NCBI GenBank assembly: GCA_963812335.1
Contig: CAWEUU010000010.1
Location: 1-64,000, forward strand
DNA from: VRUE01 sp963812335
Lineage (GTDB): Bacteria > Actinomycetota > Thermoleophilia > Solirubrobacterales > 70-9
Length of the DNA: 64,000 nt
Direction of reading: 5' to 3'
The notes under the pieces are model-generated. The model was not told the DNA's origin and searched no databases. It was given only the letters and a program-made list of their open reading frames with translations. Position 1 is the stretch's first letter; every line of letters starts with the position of its first letter. The position numbers and the translations under genes are program-made. Shown in pieces: positions 54,522 through 62,208 of this stretch.

Positions 54522-56678
54522 ATGGATGCCGCCGCGACCCTCTTCGATGCTGACGCGGCCGCATTCACCGGCACGGTTGAGGTGCTCGGGGTCATCTTCA
54601 GCGCCGAGGACGACGGCTACGCGGTGCTCGAGGTGCAGGAGGCCGAGTCGGGCGAGGAGTTCGCGCTGGTCGGCCCCGTCGCCCATCTGAGCGCCGGCGA
54701 CCGGGCCGAAGTCAGCGGCGACTGGCAGGAGCACGCGCGCTACGGCCGCCAGCTCAAGGCGCGCGGGGCGCTGCCGCTCGACCCCGCCGATCGGGCCGGG
54801 CAGATCGCCTACCTGACCACGCTCCGCCACATCGGCCCGGCCCGCGCCGAGCGCCTCGTCGACGAGCACGGCGAGACGGTGCTGGGTGCGATCGCGGCCG
54901 ACCCGGCCGGGGTCTTCGCCGGCCTGCGAGGTGTCAGCGCCGACCAGGCCGCGGCGGCGGCCGAGTCCTGGCACGCCTCGCGCGCGATCCGCGACCTGCA
55001 CGTGCAGCTTGCCCCGCACGGCCTCGCCCACCTCGCGGCGCCGATCCACGCCCGCTTCGGAGAGAAGGCACTGACCGTCCTGCACGAGGACCCCTACCGG
55101 CTGACCGAGGTCGCCGGCGTCGGCTTTGCCCGCGCCGACAAGATCGCCCTCGCGGCCGACGTTCCGCCGGAGTCCGACCGCCGTGCCCAGGCGGCGGCGC
55201 TCTTTGCCCTGATCGAGGCCGAGCAGCAGGGCAACACCTACCTGCCTGTCGAGGAGCTGAACGGGCGCACGGCGAAGCTGATCGGCCTGCGCCCGGACCC
55301 CGAGGTGCCGGCGCGGGCGCGTGGGCTGGCCGTGGACGAGGGGCGCGCCTACCGCGAGCCGACGCTGGTGAGCGAGGTCGCGGTTGCGAAGACGCTCGCC
55401 GCCCGGGCGGCCGCCGCGCCGCATCTCGACCACGACCCGGGGGAGGCGCCGCCCGACGACGGCGGGGCCGACGAGACCCGCCGCCTCACCGAGGAGCAGT
55501 GGGCCGCCGTGCGGGGCGCGTTCGCGGCGCGGATCTCGGTGCTGACCGGTGGCCCCGGCGTCGGCAAGACCGCCTGCACGCAGGCAATCGTCGCCGAGGC
55601 GCAGCGCGCCGGAGTGCGGATCGCGCTCTGCGCGCCGACCGGGCGGGCCGCGCGCCGGCTGGAGGAGGCGACCGGGCACGAGGCGATGACGATCCACCGG
55701 CTGCTCGAGTGGATGCCCGGGCGCGAGCCGGTTCACCGGCCCGGCCATCCGCTGCCGGCCGAGCTGGCGGTCGTCGACGAGGCCTCGATGCTGAACCTGC
55801 GCCTGATCGAGGTGCTGCTGGGGGGTCTCGCCGAGACGACCCACGTCGTCTTCGTCGGCGACGCCGACCAGTTGCCGCCGATCGGCGCCGGTAAGCCGTT
55901 CGAGGACCTGATCGCCTCCGAGGTCGCGCCCGTCGTGCGCCTGACCCAGATCTTCCGCCAGGCGGCGCGATCGATGATCACCACCGCCGCTCACGAGATC
56001 AACCAGGGCCGTGCGCCGCACCTGCAGCCGGCCGGCGACCAGGACCATGACTTCTTCTTCATCGACCGGGCGAGCCCCGAGCGAGCGCTGGAGACCGTGG
56101 TCGAGGTGGTCGCCGAGCGCGCCCCATCGAGCTTCGGGGTCGACCCGGTCCGCGAGGTGCAGGTGCTGGCGCCGATGTACAAGGGGGCGGTCGGGATCGA
56201 CGCGCTCAACGAGCGCCTACAGGCGCAGCTCAATCCCGACGGCCCGCCGGCGGTGAGCGAGCGGTTCCGCCTCGGCGATCGCCTGATCCAGACCCGCAAC
56301 TCACACGAGCTGGGCCTGATGAACGGCTCGATCGTCTTCCTGCGCGAGGACGACCCCGCGGCCGAGGAGATCGTCGTCGACACCGACGACGGCGGCTCGC
56401 TGACGATCCCCTACGGTGAGACCGCGACGCTGCGGCTCGCCTACGCGATCTCGGTGCACAAGGCCCAGGGATGTGAGGTCCCGGTCGTAGTCGGCGTCTG
56501 CCATCGCTCGCACGCCCGCATGCTGACCCGCCCCCTGCTCTACACGGCTATCACCCGCGCCCGCGCCAACTGCGTGCTGATCGGCGACCCGGCCGCGCTG
56601 GAGATGGCGATCCGCCGCGACGACAGCGGCGCCCGCCACTCGGCCCTCGCCGAGCGCCTGCGCGGCGCCGAACCCTGA
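54522..56678 (+). CDS. recD2: RecD2-type ATP-dependent DNA helicase
   Basis: SF1B 5'-3' helicase, 718 residues. N-terminal OB-like domain, HhH region (TTLRHIGPARAERLVDEHGE, LTEVAGVGFARADKIALAAD), Walker A LTGGPGVGKTACTQAIVAEA, ALCAPTGRAARRLEEATGHE, AVVDEASMLNLRLIEVLLGG, VFVGDADQLPPIGAGKPFED, IFRQAARSMI and C-terminal YAISVHKAQGCEVPVVVGVC. ATG has TAGCCT 6 nt upstream. No RecB/RecC present, as expected for RecD2. It ends in a hairpin spanning the next start. Confidence 0.93.
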   Translation: MDAAATLFDADAAAFTGTVEVLGVIFSAEDDGYAVLEVQEAESGEEFALVGPVAHLSAGDRAEVSGDWQEHARYGRQLKARGALPLDPADRAGQIAYLTTLRHIGPARAERLVDEHGETVLGAIAADPAGVFAGLRGVSADQAAAAAESWHASRAIRDLHVQLAPHGLAHLAAPIHARFGEKALTVLHEDPYRLTEVAGVGFARADKIALAADVPPESDRRAQAAALFALIEAEQQGNTYLPVEELNGRTAKLIGLRPDPEVPARARGLAVDEGRAYREPTLVSEVAVAKTLAARAAAAPHLDHDPGEAPPDDGGADETRRLTEEQWAAVRGAFAARISVLTGGPGVGKTACTQAIVAEAQRAGVRIALCAPTGRAARRLEEATGHEAMTIHRLLEWMPGREPVHRPGHPLPAELAVVDEASMLNLRLIEVLLGGLAETTHVVFVGDADQLPPIGAGKPFEDLIASEVAPVVRLTQIFRQAARSMITTAAHEINQGRAPHLQPAGDQDHDFFFIDRASPERALETVVEVVAERAPSSFGVDPVREVQVLAPMYKGAVGIDALNERLQAQLNPDGPPAVSERFRLGDRLIQTRNSHELGLMNGSIVFLREDDPAAEEIVVDTDDGGSLTIPYGETATLRLAYAISVHKAQGCEVPVVVGVCHRSHARMLTRPLLYTAITRARANCVLIGDPAALEMAIRRDDSGARHSALAERLRGAEP

Positions 56679-56718
56679 TCGCAGCATTTTCGGTCCCCTG
56701 GCACCACAATGCTGCGAT
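56678..56718. promoter_or_regulatory. Hairpin covering the start codon of the TVP38-like gene
   Basis: Perfect 11-bp inverted repeat ATCGCAGCATT (56678-56688) / AATGCTGCGAT (56708-56718). Its left arm starts at the last base of the recD2 stop, and the right arm includes the first two bases of the next ATG. Reading through recD2 could expose or hide the start. Confidence 0.6.
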
Positions 56719-57430
56719 GAACGTCGAGTCACCCCGGCCGTCGCTCGCGGCGGTTGCGATCACTCTCGGAGGGATCGCGCTGCTCGCCGCGATGGTGCTG
56801 GCGATCCCGGAGCTGCGCGACGCCTTCGAGGCGGCGGTGCGGGGCGACACCGATGAGGTGCGCAGCAGGATCGAGGACCTCGGCGTCGCCGGCCCACTGC
56901 TGATCCTCGCCCTTGCGCTGATCCACGCGGTCGTTTTCTATCCGGCGGAGATCGTCAACGCCGCGGCCGGCTTCGCCTATGGCTTCTGGGCGGCGCTGGC
57001 GCTGATGATGACCGGCTGGCTGCTCTCGGGCCTGCTCTGCTTCGCCGTCGGCCGCTCGGTCGCCCGTCCGCTGCTCGACCGCTGGTTCGGCAGCGAGCGC
57101 TTCGAGCGCACCGAGGCGGCGATCGAGCGCGGTGGCGTCACCCTGCTGCTAGCGGTGCGCCTCCTGCCGGTCGTCCCCTTCAGCCTCGTCTCCTACGCCG
57201 CCGGCGCCGCCCGGGTGCCGCTCTGGCGCTTCGTCTGGACGACGACACTGGGCTACCTGCCCCTGACCGCGCTCTTCGTCTACTTCGGCACCCGCCTGGA
57301 GGGCCTCGGCCTCACCGACCCGATCGTCCTCGGCGCCGCCGCCGGCCTGCTCGCCCTGCTCCTCGTCGGCCACCGGATCATGCGCCGCGGTGGCGGCGAA
57401 AAGCGCGATGTCGCAGAAACGGGCGATTGA
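56717..57430 (+). CDS. TVP38/TMEM64 (VTT) family membrane protein
   Basis: 237 residues, six hydrophobic segments. VTT core: HAVVFYPAEIVNAAAGFAYG, SGLLCFAVGRSVARPLLDRW, LLAVRLLPVVPFSLVSYAAG, TTLGYLPLTALFVYFGTRLE. The family scrambles or moves lipids; the bacterial roles are poorly known. The start codon lies in the hairpin above, with no clear ribosome site. Confidence 0.88.
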   Translation: MNVESPRPSLAAVAITLGGIALLAAMVLAIPELRDAFEAAVRGDTDEVRSRIEDLGVAGPLLILALALIHAVVFYPAEIVNAAAGFAYGFWAALALMMTGWLLSGLLCFAVGRSVARPLLDRWFGSERFERTEAAIERGGVTLLLAVRLLPVVPFSLVSYAAGAARVPLWRFVWTTTLGYLPLTALFVYFGTRLEGLGLTDPIVLGAAAGLLALLLVGHRIMRRGGGEKRDVAETGD

Positions 57431-57479
57431 TGTTGCAGAAGATTTAGAAACCGCGCGCCATTGGTATGATCGGAGCGTT

Positions 57480-57494
57480 CATACTTCGAGTATG
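57480..57494. promoter_or_regulatory. Palindromic operator of the toxin-antitoxin pair
   Basis: CATACT-TCG-AGTATG, perfect 6+3+6 palindrome covering the antitoxin ATG, downstream of TATGAT (57465-57470), a likely -10. Fits autorepression by an RHH-type antitoxin. Confidence 0.5.
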
Positions 57495-57764
57495 TCTCAA
57501 GCCCAAACCGTGCCGCGAAAAACCATTCACCTGTCCGGCGATGCCGAGAAGCTCGTGCGCGAGCACGCCCGCGAGGGCGAGTCGTTCTCGGCGACGATCG
57601 TGCGCCTGGTCGAACTCGGGGCGCGTGAGGACGAGCGCTACGTGCCGCTCGACTACTTCGGGGCAGGGGAAGGCCCGGGCGACCTGGGAATCAACAATGA
57701 GAAATATCTCGGCCTCAAGCCGTGGGGCCCGGGCGAGGGGCCGGCCGATGGCGACCCTGATTGA
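57492..57764 (+). CDS. Antitoxin of a VapBC-type pair
   Basis: 90 residues. N-terminal VPRKTIHLSGDAEKLVREHA and SFSATIVRLVELGAR look like a ribbon-helix-helix DNA-binding fold. C-terminal part is acidic/glycine-rich (FGAGEGPGDLGINNEKYLGL), probably the toxin-binding tail. Overlaps the toxin gene by 17 nt, the usual antitoxin-first order. Start chosen at 57492 since the palindrome lies there; an upstream ATG at 57390 falls inside the VTT gene. Confidence 0.7.
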   Translation: MSQAQTVPRKTIHLSGDAEKLVREHAREGESFSATIVRLVELGAREDERYVPLDYFGAGEGPGDLGINNEKYLGLKPWGPGEGPADGDPD

Positions 57765-58188
57765 CACTGGGCCGTTGGTCTCGGCGATCGACAGGAGAGA
57801 TCCGGCCTACGAGATGGCTGTCACGGTGCTGGGTCGGTTGGGGCGCGAAGCCGTCGTGCCGTCGCCGGTGGTCGTCGAGGTCGATCATCTGGCCCGCAAG
57901 CGGGTCGGCGCCCAGGCCGCCCGCAGGTTCTTGAGCAATATCGCGGGTGGCAGCCACCGGGTGGAATACATGACGGCGGGCCTGATGCGGCGCGCGGTGG
58001 AGCTTGACGGCGCCTATGCCGACCTCAACCTCGGCATCGTCGACGGTTGCGTGATGGCGATCGCCGAGCGCCACGACATGCCGATCTTCACCTTCGACTT
58101 CACAGATTTCCGCGCCACCGAGTCGGCCTCCGGCCCGTGGCGCCTGGCGATCGAGGAGGACGTCTTCCAGCGTGAGATACGTCGCTAG
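57748..58188 (+). CDS. vapC: PIN-domain toxin (VapC-like)
   Basis: 146 residues. Metal-binding acidic residues of PIN RNases: Asp6 (TLIDTGPLVSAIDRRD), Glu near 44 (VVVEVDHLARK), the Asp pair in ADLNLGIVDGCVMAIAERHD and the last in IFTFDFTDFRA. Likely cleaves tRNA or rRNA. Overlaps the antitoxin gene and is convergent with the S8-like protease gene (4 bp at the stops). Confidence 0.85.
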   Translation: MATLIDTGPLVSAIDRRDPAYEMAVTVLGRLGREAVVPSPVVVEVDHLARKRVGAQAARRFLSNIAGGSHRVEYMTAGLMRRAVELDGAYADLNLGIVDGCVMAIAERHDMPIFTFDFTDFRATESASGPWRLAIEEDVFQREIRR

Positions 58189-60563
58189 CCGGATCCGCGG
58201 GCGCCGCGGATGGGCTTGCCGCGCTTGGCCCGGAAGCGGTAGACCGCAGGCGTCGGGTCGACGTTGCCGGCCGCGTCGCGCGCCCTGACCCGCAGCACGT
58301 GCGGCCCGCGCAGGAAGAACCGCACGAACCGCGCCCCGCACTTGCGGTAGCGCTTGCGGTCGAACTGGCAGAGGAATTCCACGCCCGGCTCGTTGGAGCG
58401 GAAGAGGAACACAGCCCGCGCCCGCCGGCGCACAGTGCGCACGAGCCTGGGCGGCTTGCGCCGGAAGAAGGTGGAGGGGGCCGAGCTGTCGGTGGACCCG
58501 CGGGGTTCGATCTCCTCCGTCGTCGCGGCGGGCTCCCCACTCGCAGGAGGCGTCCCCTCGAGTTCGTCCGTGGTGATTTCCCCTCCGCCAATTTTCACCA
58601 TTGGCTGCGGTACCGGCGGCCCGCAGGGCGATGGCGGGGCGCCGGATTCACCCGAGCGCAGCAGGGCGATCGCAGCTACGGCGTCGACCAGCCCCGCGCC
58701 GACTGCGCAGGGGTTCGAGCTGCCGATGGGCGTTGCGCTCTGGCGCAAGGCGTCTCGGATTTCTTCGGGGCTGGCGGATTCTTCGTCGTCGAGCATCAGT
58801 GCGGCTACCGCGGCCGCGTGCGGAGCCGCGGCAGACGTCCCGCAGAAGCGGAAGAGTTTGGGTACGCCCGTGGGCACAAAGAAGCTGGTCCTGCCGCAGT
58901 CAGTTGCCGTTATGTCCGGTTTGGAAAGCACCTGCGGTGTTCCAAGTGGTTCGGCTGCACCGGATCCAACCGAGCCAAAGTAATGCGTGACCGGACCGCG
59001 CGAAGAGAAGAACTCGGGTGTCGTAGACGCGTTGTAGCGAATCGCCGCCGTGCTAATTGCGTCCTCGGCGCCGTTGTGGCCGAAGATCGTCGGGCCGACG
59101 ACATCGCCGCCAAGCGAGGACTCGTACTCGGTCGAGGTGACGCCGCCGCCGTTCTGCATGAGCGCGAACTTGAGGCGCGGATCGCTGCCGCTGTAGCGGT
59201 TGATCACCAACTGCACGTCTGCTGCGCTGCTTTCGCTCGGGTTTTCCCAGGCGAGGAACTCGAAGGGCCGTTTGTCGAACACGTTGTCCGCGATGCTGAC
59301 GCTCAGCGGCGCTCCTTCGCTGTCGAAGAGAAAGGCATCGATGTCGGTACCCACTCCGTCCCAGGCTTCGGCCCACTGCAGGTCCACGAGCAGGGTTGCG
59401 TCTGGCGAGACCCTGATCCGGAACGAGCGATCGACTCCGGAGCTTGGGTCGAAGTCCATGCAGTGATCCGCGTTTAGGCCCCCGAACGAGTCCGAGATCG
59501 CTATCAGGCTGCTCGGGCAGCCCGACGAGTCGCGGAACTGCTCCGCTTCCCATGAAGCGATGTCGTGGCCGCCGGGCCGGAGGTTGTTGTTGCCTGCGGA
59601 CGAGAAGTAGTTGGAGCCGCCGGCCACCACATTGCTGATGGCGACCCCCACGGGCCCTTCCTGGAAGAAGGGCTCTTCGAAGTAGGCGACATCGTCGACG
59701 ACCGCGTCGGCACCCGCGGCCGCCAAGGCTTCGATGTTGTCAGCGAACGACGTGAGTCCGCTGAAGGCGGTTGCAAAAGAGAGTTCTGCCCCCGGGGCGA
59801 GGTCATGGATGATCTGGGCCATCCCACGTCCCTCATCGGCGCCTTCGGCTTCGGAGTCATCGAGAATGTCCACTGCAGCTTCGTGACCACATGGATTGCC
59901 GGGGCCTGGTAAGTCGCCGCTTGCGACGTCTGCGGAGGCATCGGTAGCGGCTTCGCCGTCTCGATTGAAGGAGTCGGAGAGGACTCCGACTTTGATGCCA
60001 GTGCCGTCGACTTCAAACTCTTCGCGGGCTAGGGAGGCGCGCAGCTGTTCGTCGCCCTCCGAGGTAGCGGCGCCGCAAGCGGGCGCTGCCGCTGCTGTAC
60101 CCGGGCTGGGATCACCCAAGCTAGCGGCGAGTGGCGTGAGTACCTCGGAGGCGCTCTTGACGCGCGAAACTGCGGAGAGGCGCGGCAGCTCGCCGGGCTT
60201 CGCCGCAACGGTAACCGTCTGGTAGCGGGGGCTGACGTCGACGACCTGGGCTGCGGTGGCGCGCAGATCGTCAACTCCTGCAGCCGCGCCATGGTCGAAG
60301 CGGACTTCGACGAGCACGCGATTGCCGTCGCGGAGCAAGCTGCCCGGACCAGTTGCGGCGAGGCCCAGCTCTTCAGCCTGCTTCGCCTGCGAGGAAGAGC
60401 GCACGGCGGGTTTGGCCAGCTCCGCCAGCCGCGGCGAAAGGTCGCCGTCGCCCGGTTGAGCGGGTGCCGCCGAGACCGGGGCCGGTACCGACGCGAGGGC
60501 CAGCAGCAAGGCGACGAACGGCAGTATGCCCGCCGTACGGCGAGGCGATTTCCCTGGCTGCAT
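58185..60563 (-). CDS. Secreted S8/S53-like serine protease with a C-terminal Ig-like domain
   Basis: 792 residues. Signal LPFVALLLALASVPAPVSAA. Subtilisin-like core from about 190: Asp in IKVGVLSDSFNRDG, oxyanion Asn in FSSAGNNNLRPGG, Ser in FCGTSAAAPHAAAVAALM (about residue 575). The HGTHV motif is missing; at that place is DEGRGMAQIIHDLAPGAE, with Glu where subtilisin has His, like the Glu/Asp of sedolisins. The tail (about 710-792: FLFRSNEPGVEFLCQFDRKR, VRARDAAGNVDPTPAVY) is a surface/Ig-like domain common in actinobacterial exoproteins. ATG 60563 has TACCTT 7 nt upstream. Confidence 0.8.
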   Translation of the reverse strand: MQPGKSPRRTAGILPFVALLLALASVPAPVSAAPAQPGDGDLSPRLAELAKPAVRSSSQAKQAEELGLAATGPGSLLRDGNRVLVEVRFDHGAAAGVDDLRATAAQVVDVSPRYQTVTVAAKPGELPRLSAVSRVKSASEVLTPLAASLGDPSPGTAAAAPACGAATSEGDEQLRASLAREEFEVDGTGIKVGVLSDSFNRDGEAATDASADVASGDLPGPGNPCGHEAAVDILDDSEAEGADEGRGMAQIIHDLAPGAELSFATAFSGLTSFADNIEALAAAGADAVVDDVAYFEEPFFQEGPVGVAISNVVAGGSNYFSSAGNNNLRPGGHDIASWEAEQFRDSSGCPSSLIAISDSFGGLNADHCMDFDPSSGVDRSFRIRVSPDATLLVDLQWAEAWDGVGTDIDAFLFDSEGAPLSVSIADNVFDKRPFEFLAWENPSESSAADVQLVINRYSGSDPRLKFALMQNGGGVTSTEYESSLGGDVVGPTIFGHNGAEDAISTAAIRYNASTTPEFFSSRGPVTHYFGSVGSGAAEPLGTPQVLSKPDITATDCGRTSFFVPTGVPKLFRFCGTSAAAPHAAAVAALMLDDEESASPEEIRDALRQSATPIGSSNPCAVGAGLVDAVAAIALLRSGESGAPPSPCGPPVPQPMVKIGGGEITTDELEGTPPASGEPAATTEEIEPRGSTDSSAPSTFFRRKPPRLVRTVRRRARAVFLFRSNEPGVEFLCQFDRKRYRKCGARFVRFFLRGPHVLRVRARDAAGNVDPTPAVYRFRAKRGKPIRGARGSG

Positions 60564-60614
60564 CACTACCAAGGTATCGGCATGCCTGCTCGGCTTTTCA
60601 ACCCCCGCCCGGTT

Positions 60615-60663
60615 GTTCCGGTGTGCCTTTTGTGTCTATAGGGCACAAAAGGCACACCGGAAC
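60615..60663. terminator. 20-bp hairpin, E-type palindrome
   Basis: Perfect 20-bp stem (60615-60634 with 60644-60663), 9-nt loop. The YHYH gene's stop codon (60636-60638) lies in the loop and its last codons in the arm. The sequence CCGGTGTGCCTTT matches the hairpin at 48988. Confidence 0.7.
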
Positions 60664-61613
60664 GGGGCGGCTGGGTGGTTCAGGCGCTTCGGGGTGCCGC
60701 GGAAGCAGCCGAGCGTGTAGGGGTACTCGAGGGTCGCGTTGTAGTGGTAGATCCGTCGCCAGCGGCCTTCGTAGAAGACCTTGCTGGTCTTGCCGTGGCA
60801 GGCGTCGAGTTCGTCGTTACTGAGCAGCTTGCCGCCGTGGCCGCGCGGGCCGAAGATCGGGTAGCCGTCGAGCGCGTAGCCGACCAGGCCGGAGGCGCGG
60901 CGCTTCGATTCGCCCTTGGTCAGGCAGGCGGGGATCGCGTGGTAGTGGTACAGGCCGCTCATCTGCGGGTGGCCGCCGCAGTTGTCCTGGACCTCGTGGG
61001 CGACCGCGTCGCGATCGAGCGCGTCGAGGGCGTTGAAGATCGCAACGCCGTTCTCCGCCACCCCGATCGCCCCCATCGGCAGGCAGCTCGGCCGCGAGGC
61101 GCGCTTCGGGCTCCGGGGCAGCGAGTAGCGCACGCTCTGCGAGCGGATCGAGTTGGGGTTACGGTCGTAGCTGTAGGCGTCGTCGCTCGCCTTGATCGGG
61201 AACTCCCCGGTCGTAACCCTCTTGGGCAGGCCGTTGCCGCTGTAGGTGCGGCGCCGCTTCGTCTTCGACCTGCGCAGCTTGGCGTTGCGCCAGCGCACGC
61301 TGCCGTCGACGGTCGCCTTCGCGGTCAGGTCGTAGGTGCCGTCGCTCTTGATCCACGGGCCTTCGACCTGGGCGCCGCCGCCACCGGGCGGCCCGCCTGC
61401 CGGCGCGAAGCCACTGCCGCAGGAGTACACGTAGCCGCGCCGCGGGCCGGAGGTCGTCACCCTGCCGTCGCCGATCGGCAGGGCCGTGGGGTCGGTCGTC
61501 GCGCTCGAAGTCGCTCCGAGCGTCGCCCCGCCCATGCCGAGCGCGGTGACTGCGGGGACGATCAGGCAGATCGCCAGCGGAATGAAGATATGCGTGCGGC
61601 GCAGTCGTGACAT
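60636..61613 (-). CDS. YHYH-domain secreted protein
   Basis: 325 residues with a signal-like N-terminus (HIFIPLAICLIVPAVTALGM). YHYH domain near the C-terminus: GGHPQMSGLYHYHAIPACLT, GLVGYALDGYPIFGPRGHGG, RWRRIYHYNATLEYPYTLGC. Histidines and cysteines may bind metal; function of the family is unknown. ATG 61613 has GAGGAG 9-10 nt upstream, so it is preferred over the frame's earlier start at 61835. Ends in a strong hairpin. Confidence 0.8.
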   Translation of the reverse strand: MSRLRRTHIFIPLAICLIVPAVTALGMGGATLGATSSATTDPTALPIGDGRVTTSGPRRGYVYSCGSGFAPAGGPPGGGGAQVEGPWIKSDGTYDLTAKATVDGSVRWRNAKLRRSKTKRRRTYSGNGLPKRVTTGEFPIKASDDAYSYDRNPNSIRSQSVRYSLPRSPKRASRPSCLPMGAIGVAENGVAIFNALDALDRDAVAHEVQDNCGGHPQMSGLYHYHAIPACLTKGESKRRASGLVGYALDGYPIFGPRGHGGKLLSNDELDACHGKTSKVFYEGRWRRIYHYNATLEYPYTLGCFRGTPKRLNHPAAPFRCAFCAL

Positions 61614-61788
61614 CGGTCTCTCCTCGTTGCTTACAGCCGCAGCATCGGGCGCGGGCGTCAGCGCAGGGTCACCGCAATGTAAGGGCTGCGTAAAACGCGA
61701 AGGGGCCGTCGACCCTGCTACGGTCCCCCGCGATAGGCCGGAAGATCCGGCAAAAGTCGTGTCTAGCGCTCGCGTCGTTGCTTCACCG

Positions 61789-61812
61789 CATGTGCCGCGT
61801 TCGCAGCACATG
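61789..61812 (+). promoter_or_regulatory. Hairpin in the cspA leader
   Basis: CATGTGC / GCACATG 7-bp stem 16 nt before the cspA ATG, just before its ribosome site (GTGGAGG). The 215-bp divergent gap (61614-61828) is otherwise featureless, but is long enough for a structured cold-shock leader. Confidence 0.4.
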
Positions 61813-61828
61813 AAGTGGAGGCAATTTA

Positions 61829-62035
61829 ATGCCAACTGGAACTGTCAAGTGGTTCAGCGACGACAAGGGCTACGGGTTCATCACGCCCGACGACGGCTCG
61901 AAGGACGTCTTCGTGCATCACAGCGCGATCCTGGGTGAGGGCTTCAAGTCCCTGACCGAGGGATCCAAGGTGAGCTACGAGTCCGAAGAAGGTCCCAAGG
62001 GCCCGGCCGCCGCGCAGGTGCAGCAGACCGCCTAG
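61829..62035 (+). CDS. cspA: Cold-shock protein
   Basis: 68-residue single-stranded nucleic-acid chaperone. RNP1 KGYGFITP and RNP2 VFVHHSAI, N-terminal GTVKWFSDDKG as in CspA. Ribosome site GTGGAGG 7 nt upstream. Followed by an intrinsic terminator. Confidence 0.97.
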   Translation: MPTGTVKWFSDDKGYGFITPDDGSKDVFVHHSAILGEGFKSLTEGSKVSYESEEGPKGPAAAQVQQTA

Positions 62036-62061
62036 CACCGAACCGGATTTCACGCTGTAAT

Positions 62062-62086
62062 GAGGCCCGCAACGTTTGCGGGCCTC
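62062..62086 (+). terminator. Intrinsic terminator of cspA
   Basis: GAGGCCCGCAA / TTGCGGGCCTC 11-bp stem, CGT loop, followed by TTCTCT. Confidence 0.85.
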
Positions 62087-62101
62087 TTCTCTACCTGGGG
62101 G

Positions 62102-62208
62102 CTGTTCGGAGATTCAGGGCCGAGCAGGCCAAGGACGCAGGAGCGATTGTGCTTCAGCACATGAGCGACGAGGACGCAGGAATGCGAAGGACATGACTCT
62201 CCGAACAG
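62102..62208. other. Inverted repeat and short upstream reading frame before typA
   Basis: A perfect 11-bp inverted repeat CTGTTCGGAGA (62102-62112) / TCTCCGAACAG (62198-62208) encloses the typA leader and start codon. Inside are two copies of AGGACGCAGGA and a short frame ATG 62161 to TGA 62196 (MSDEDAGMRRT) that overlaps the typA ATG by 4 nt. The same frame is open further upstream, so the peptide may be longer. May couple or regulate typA translation. Confidence 0.5.
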
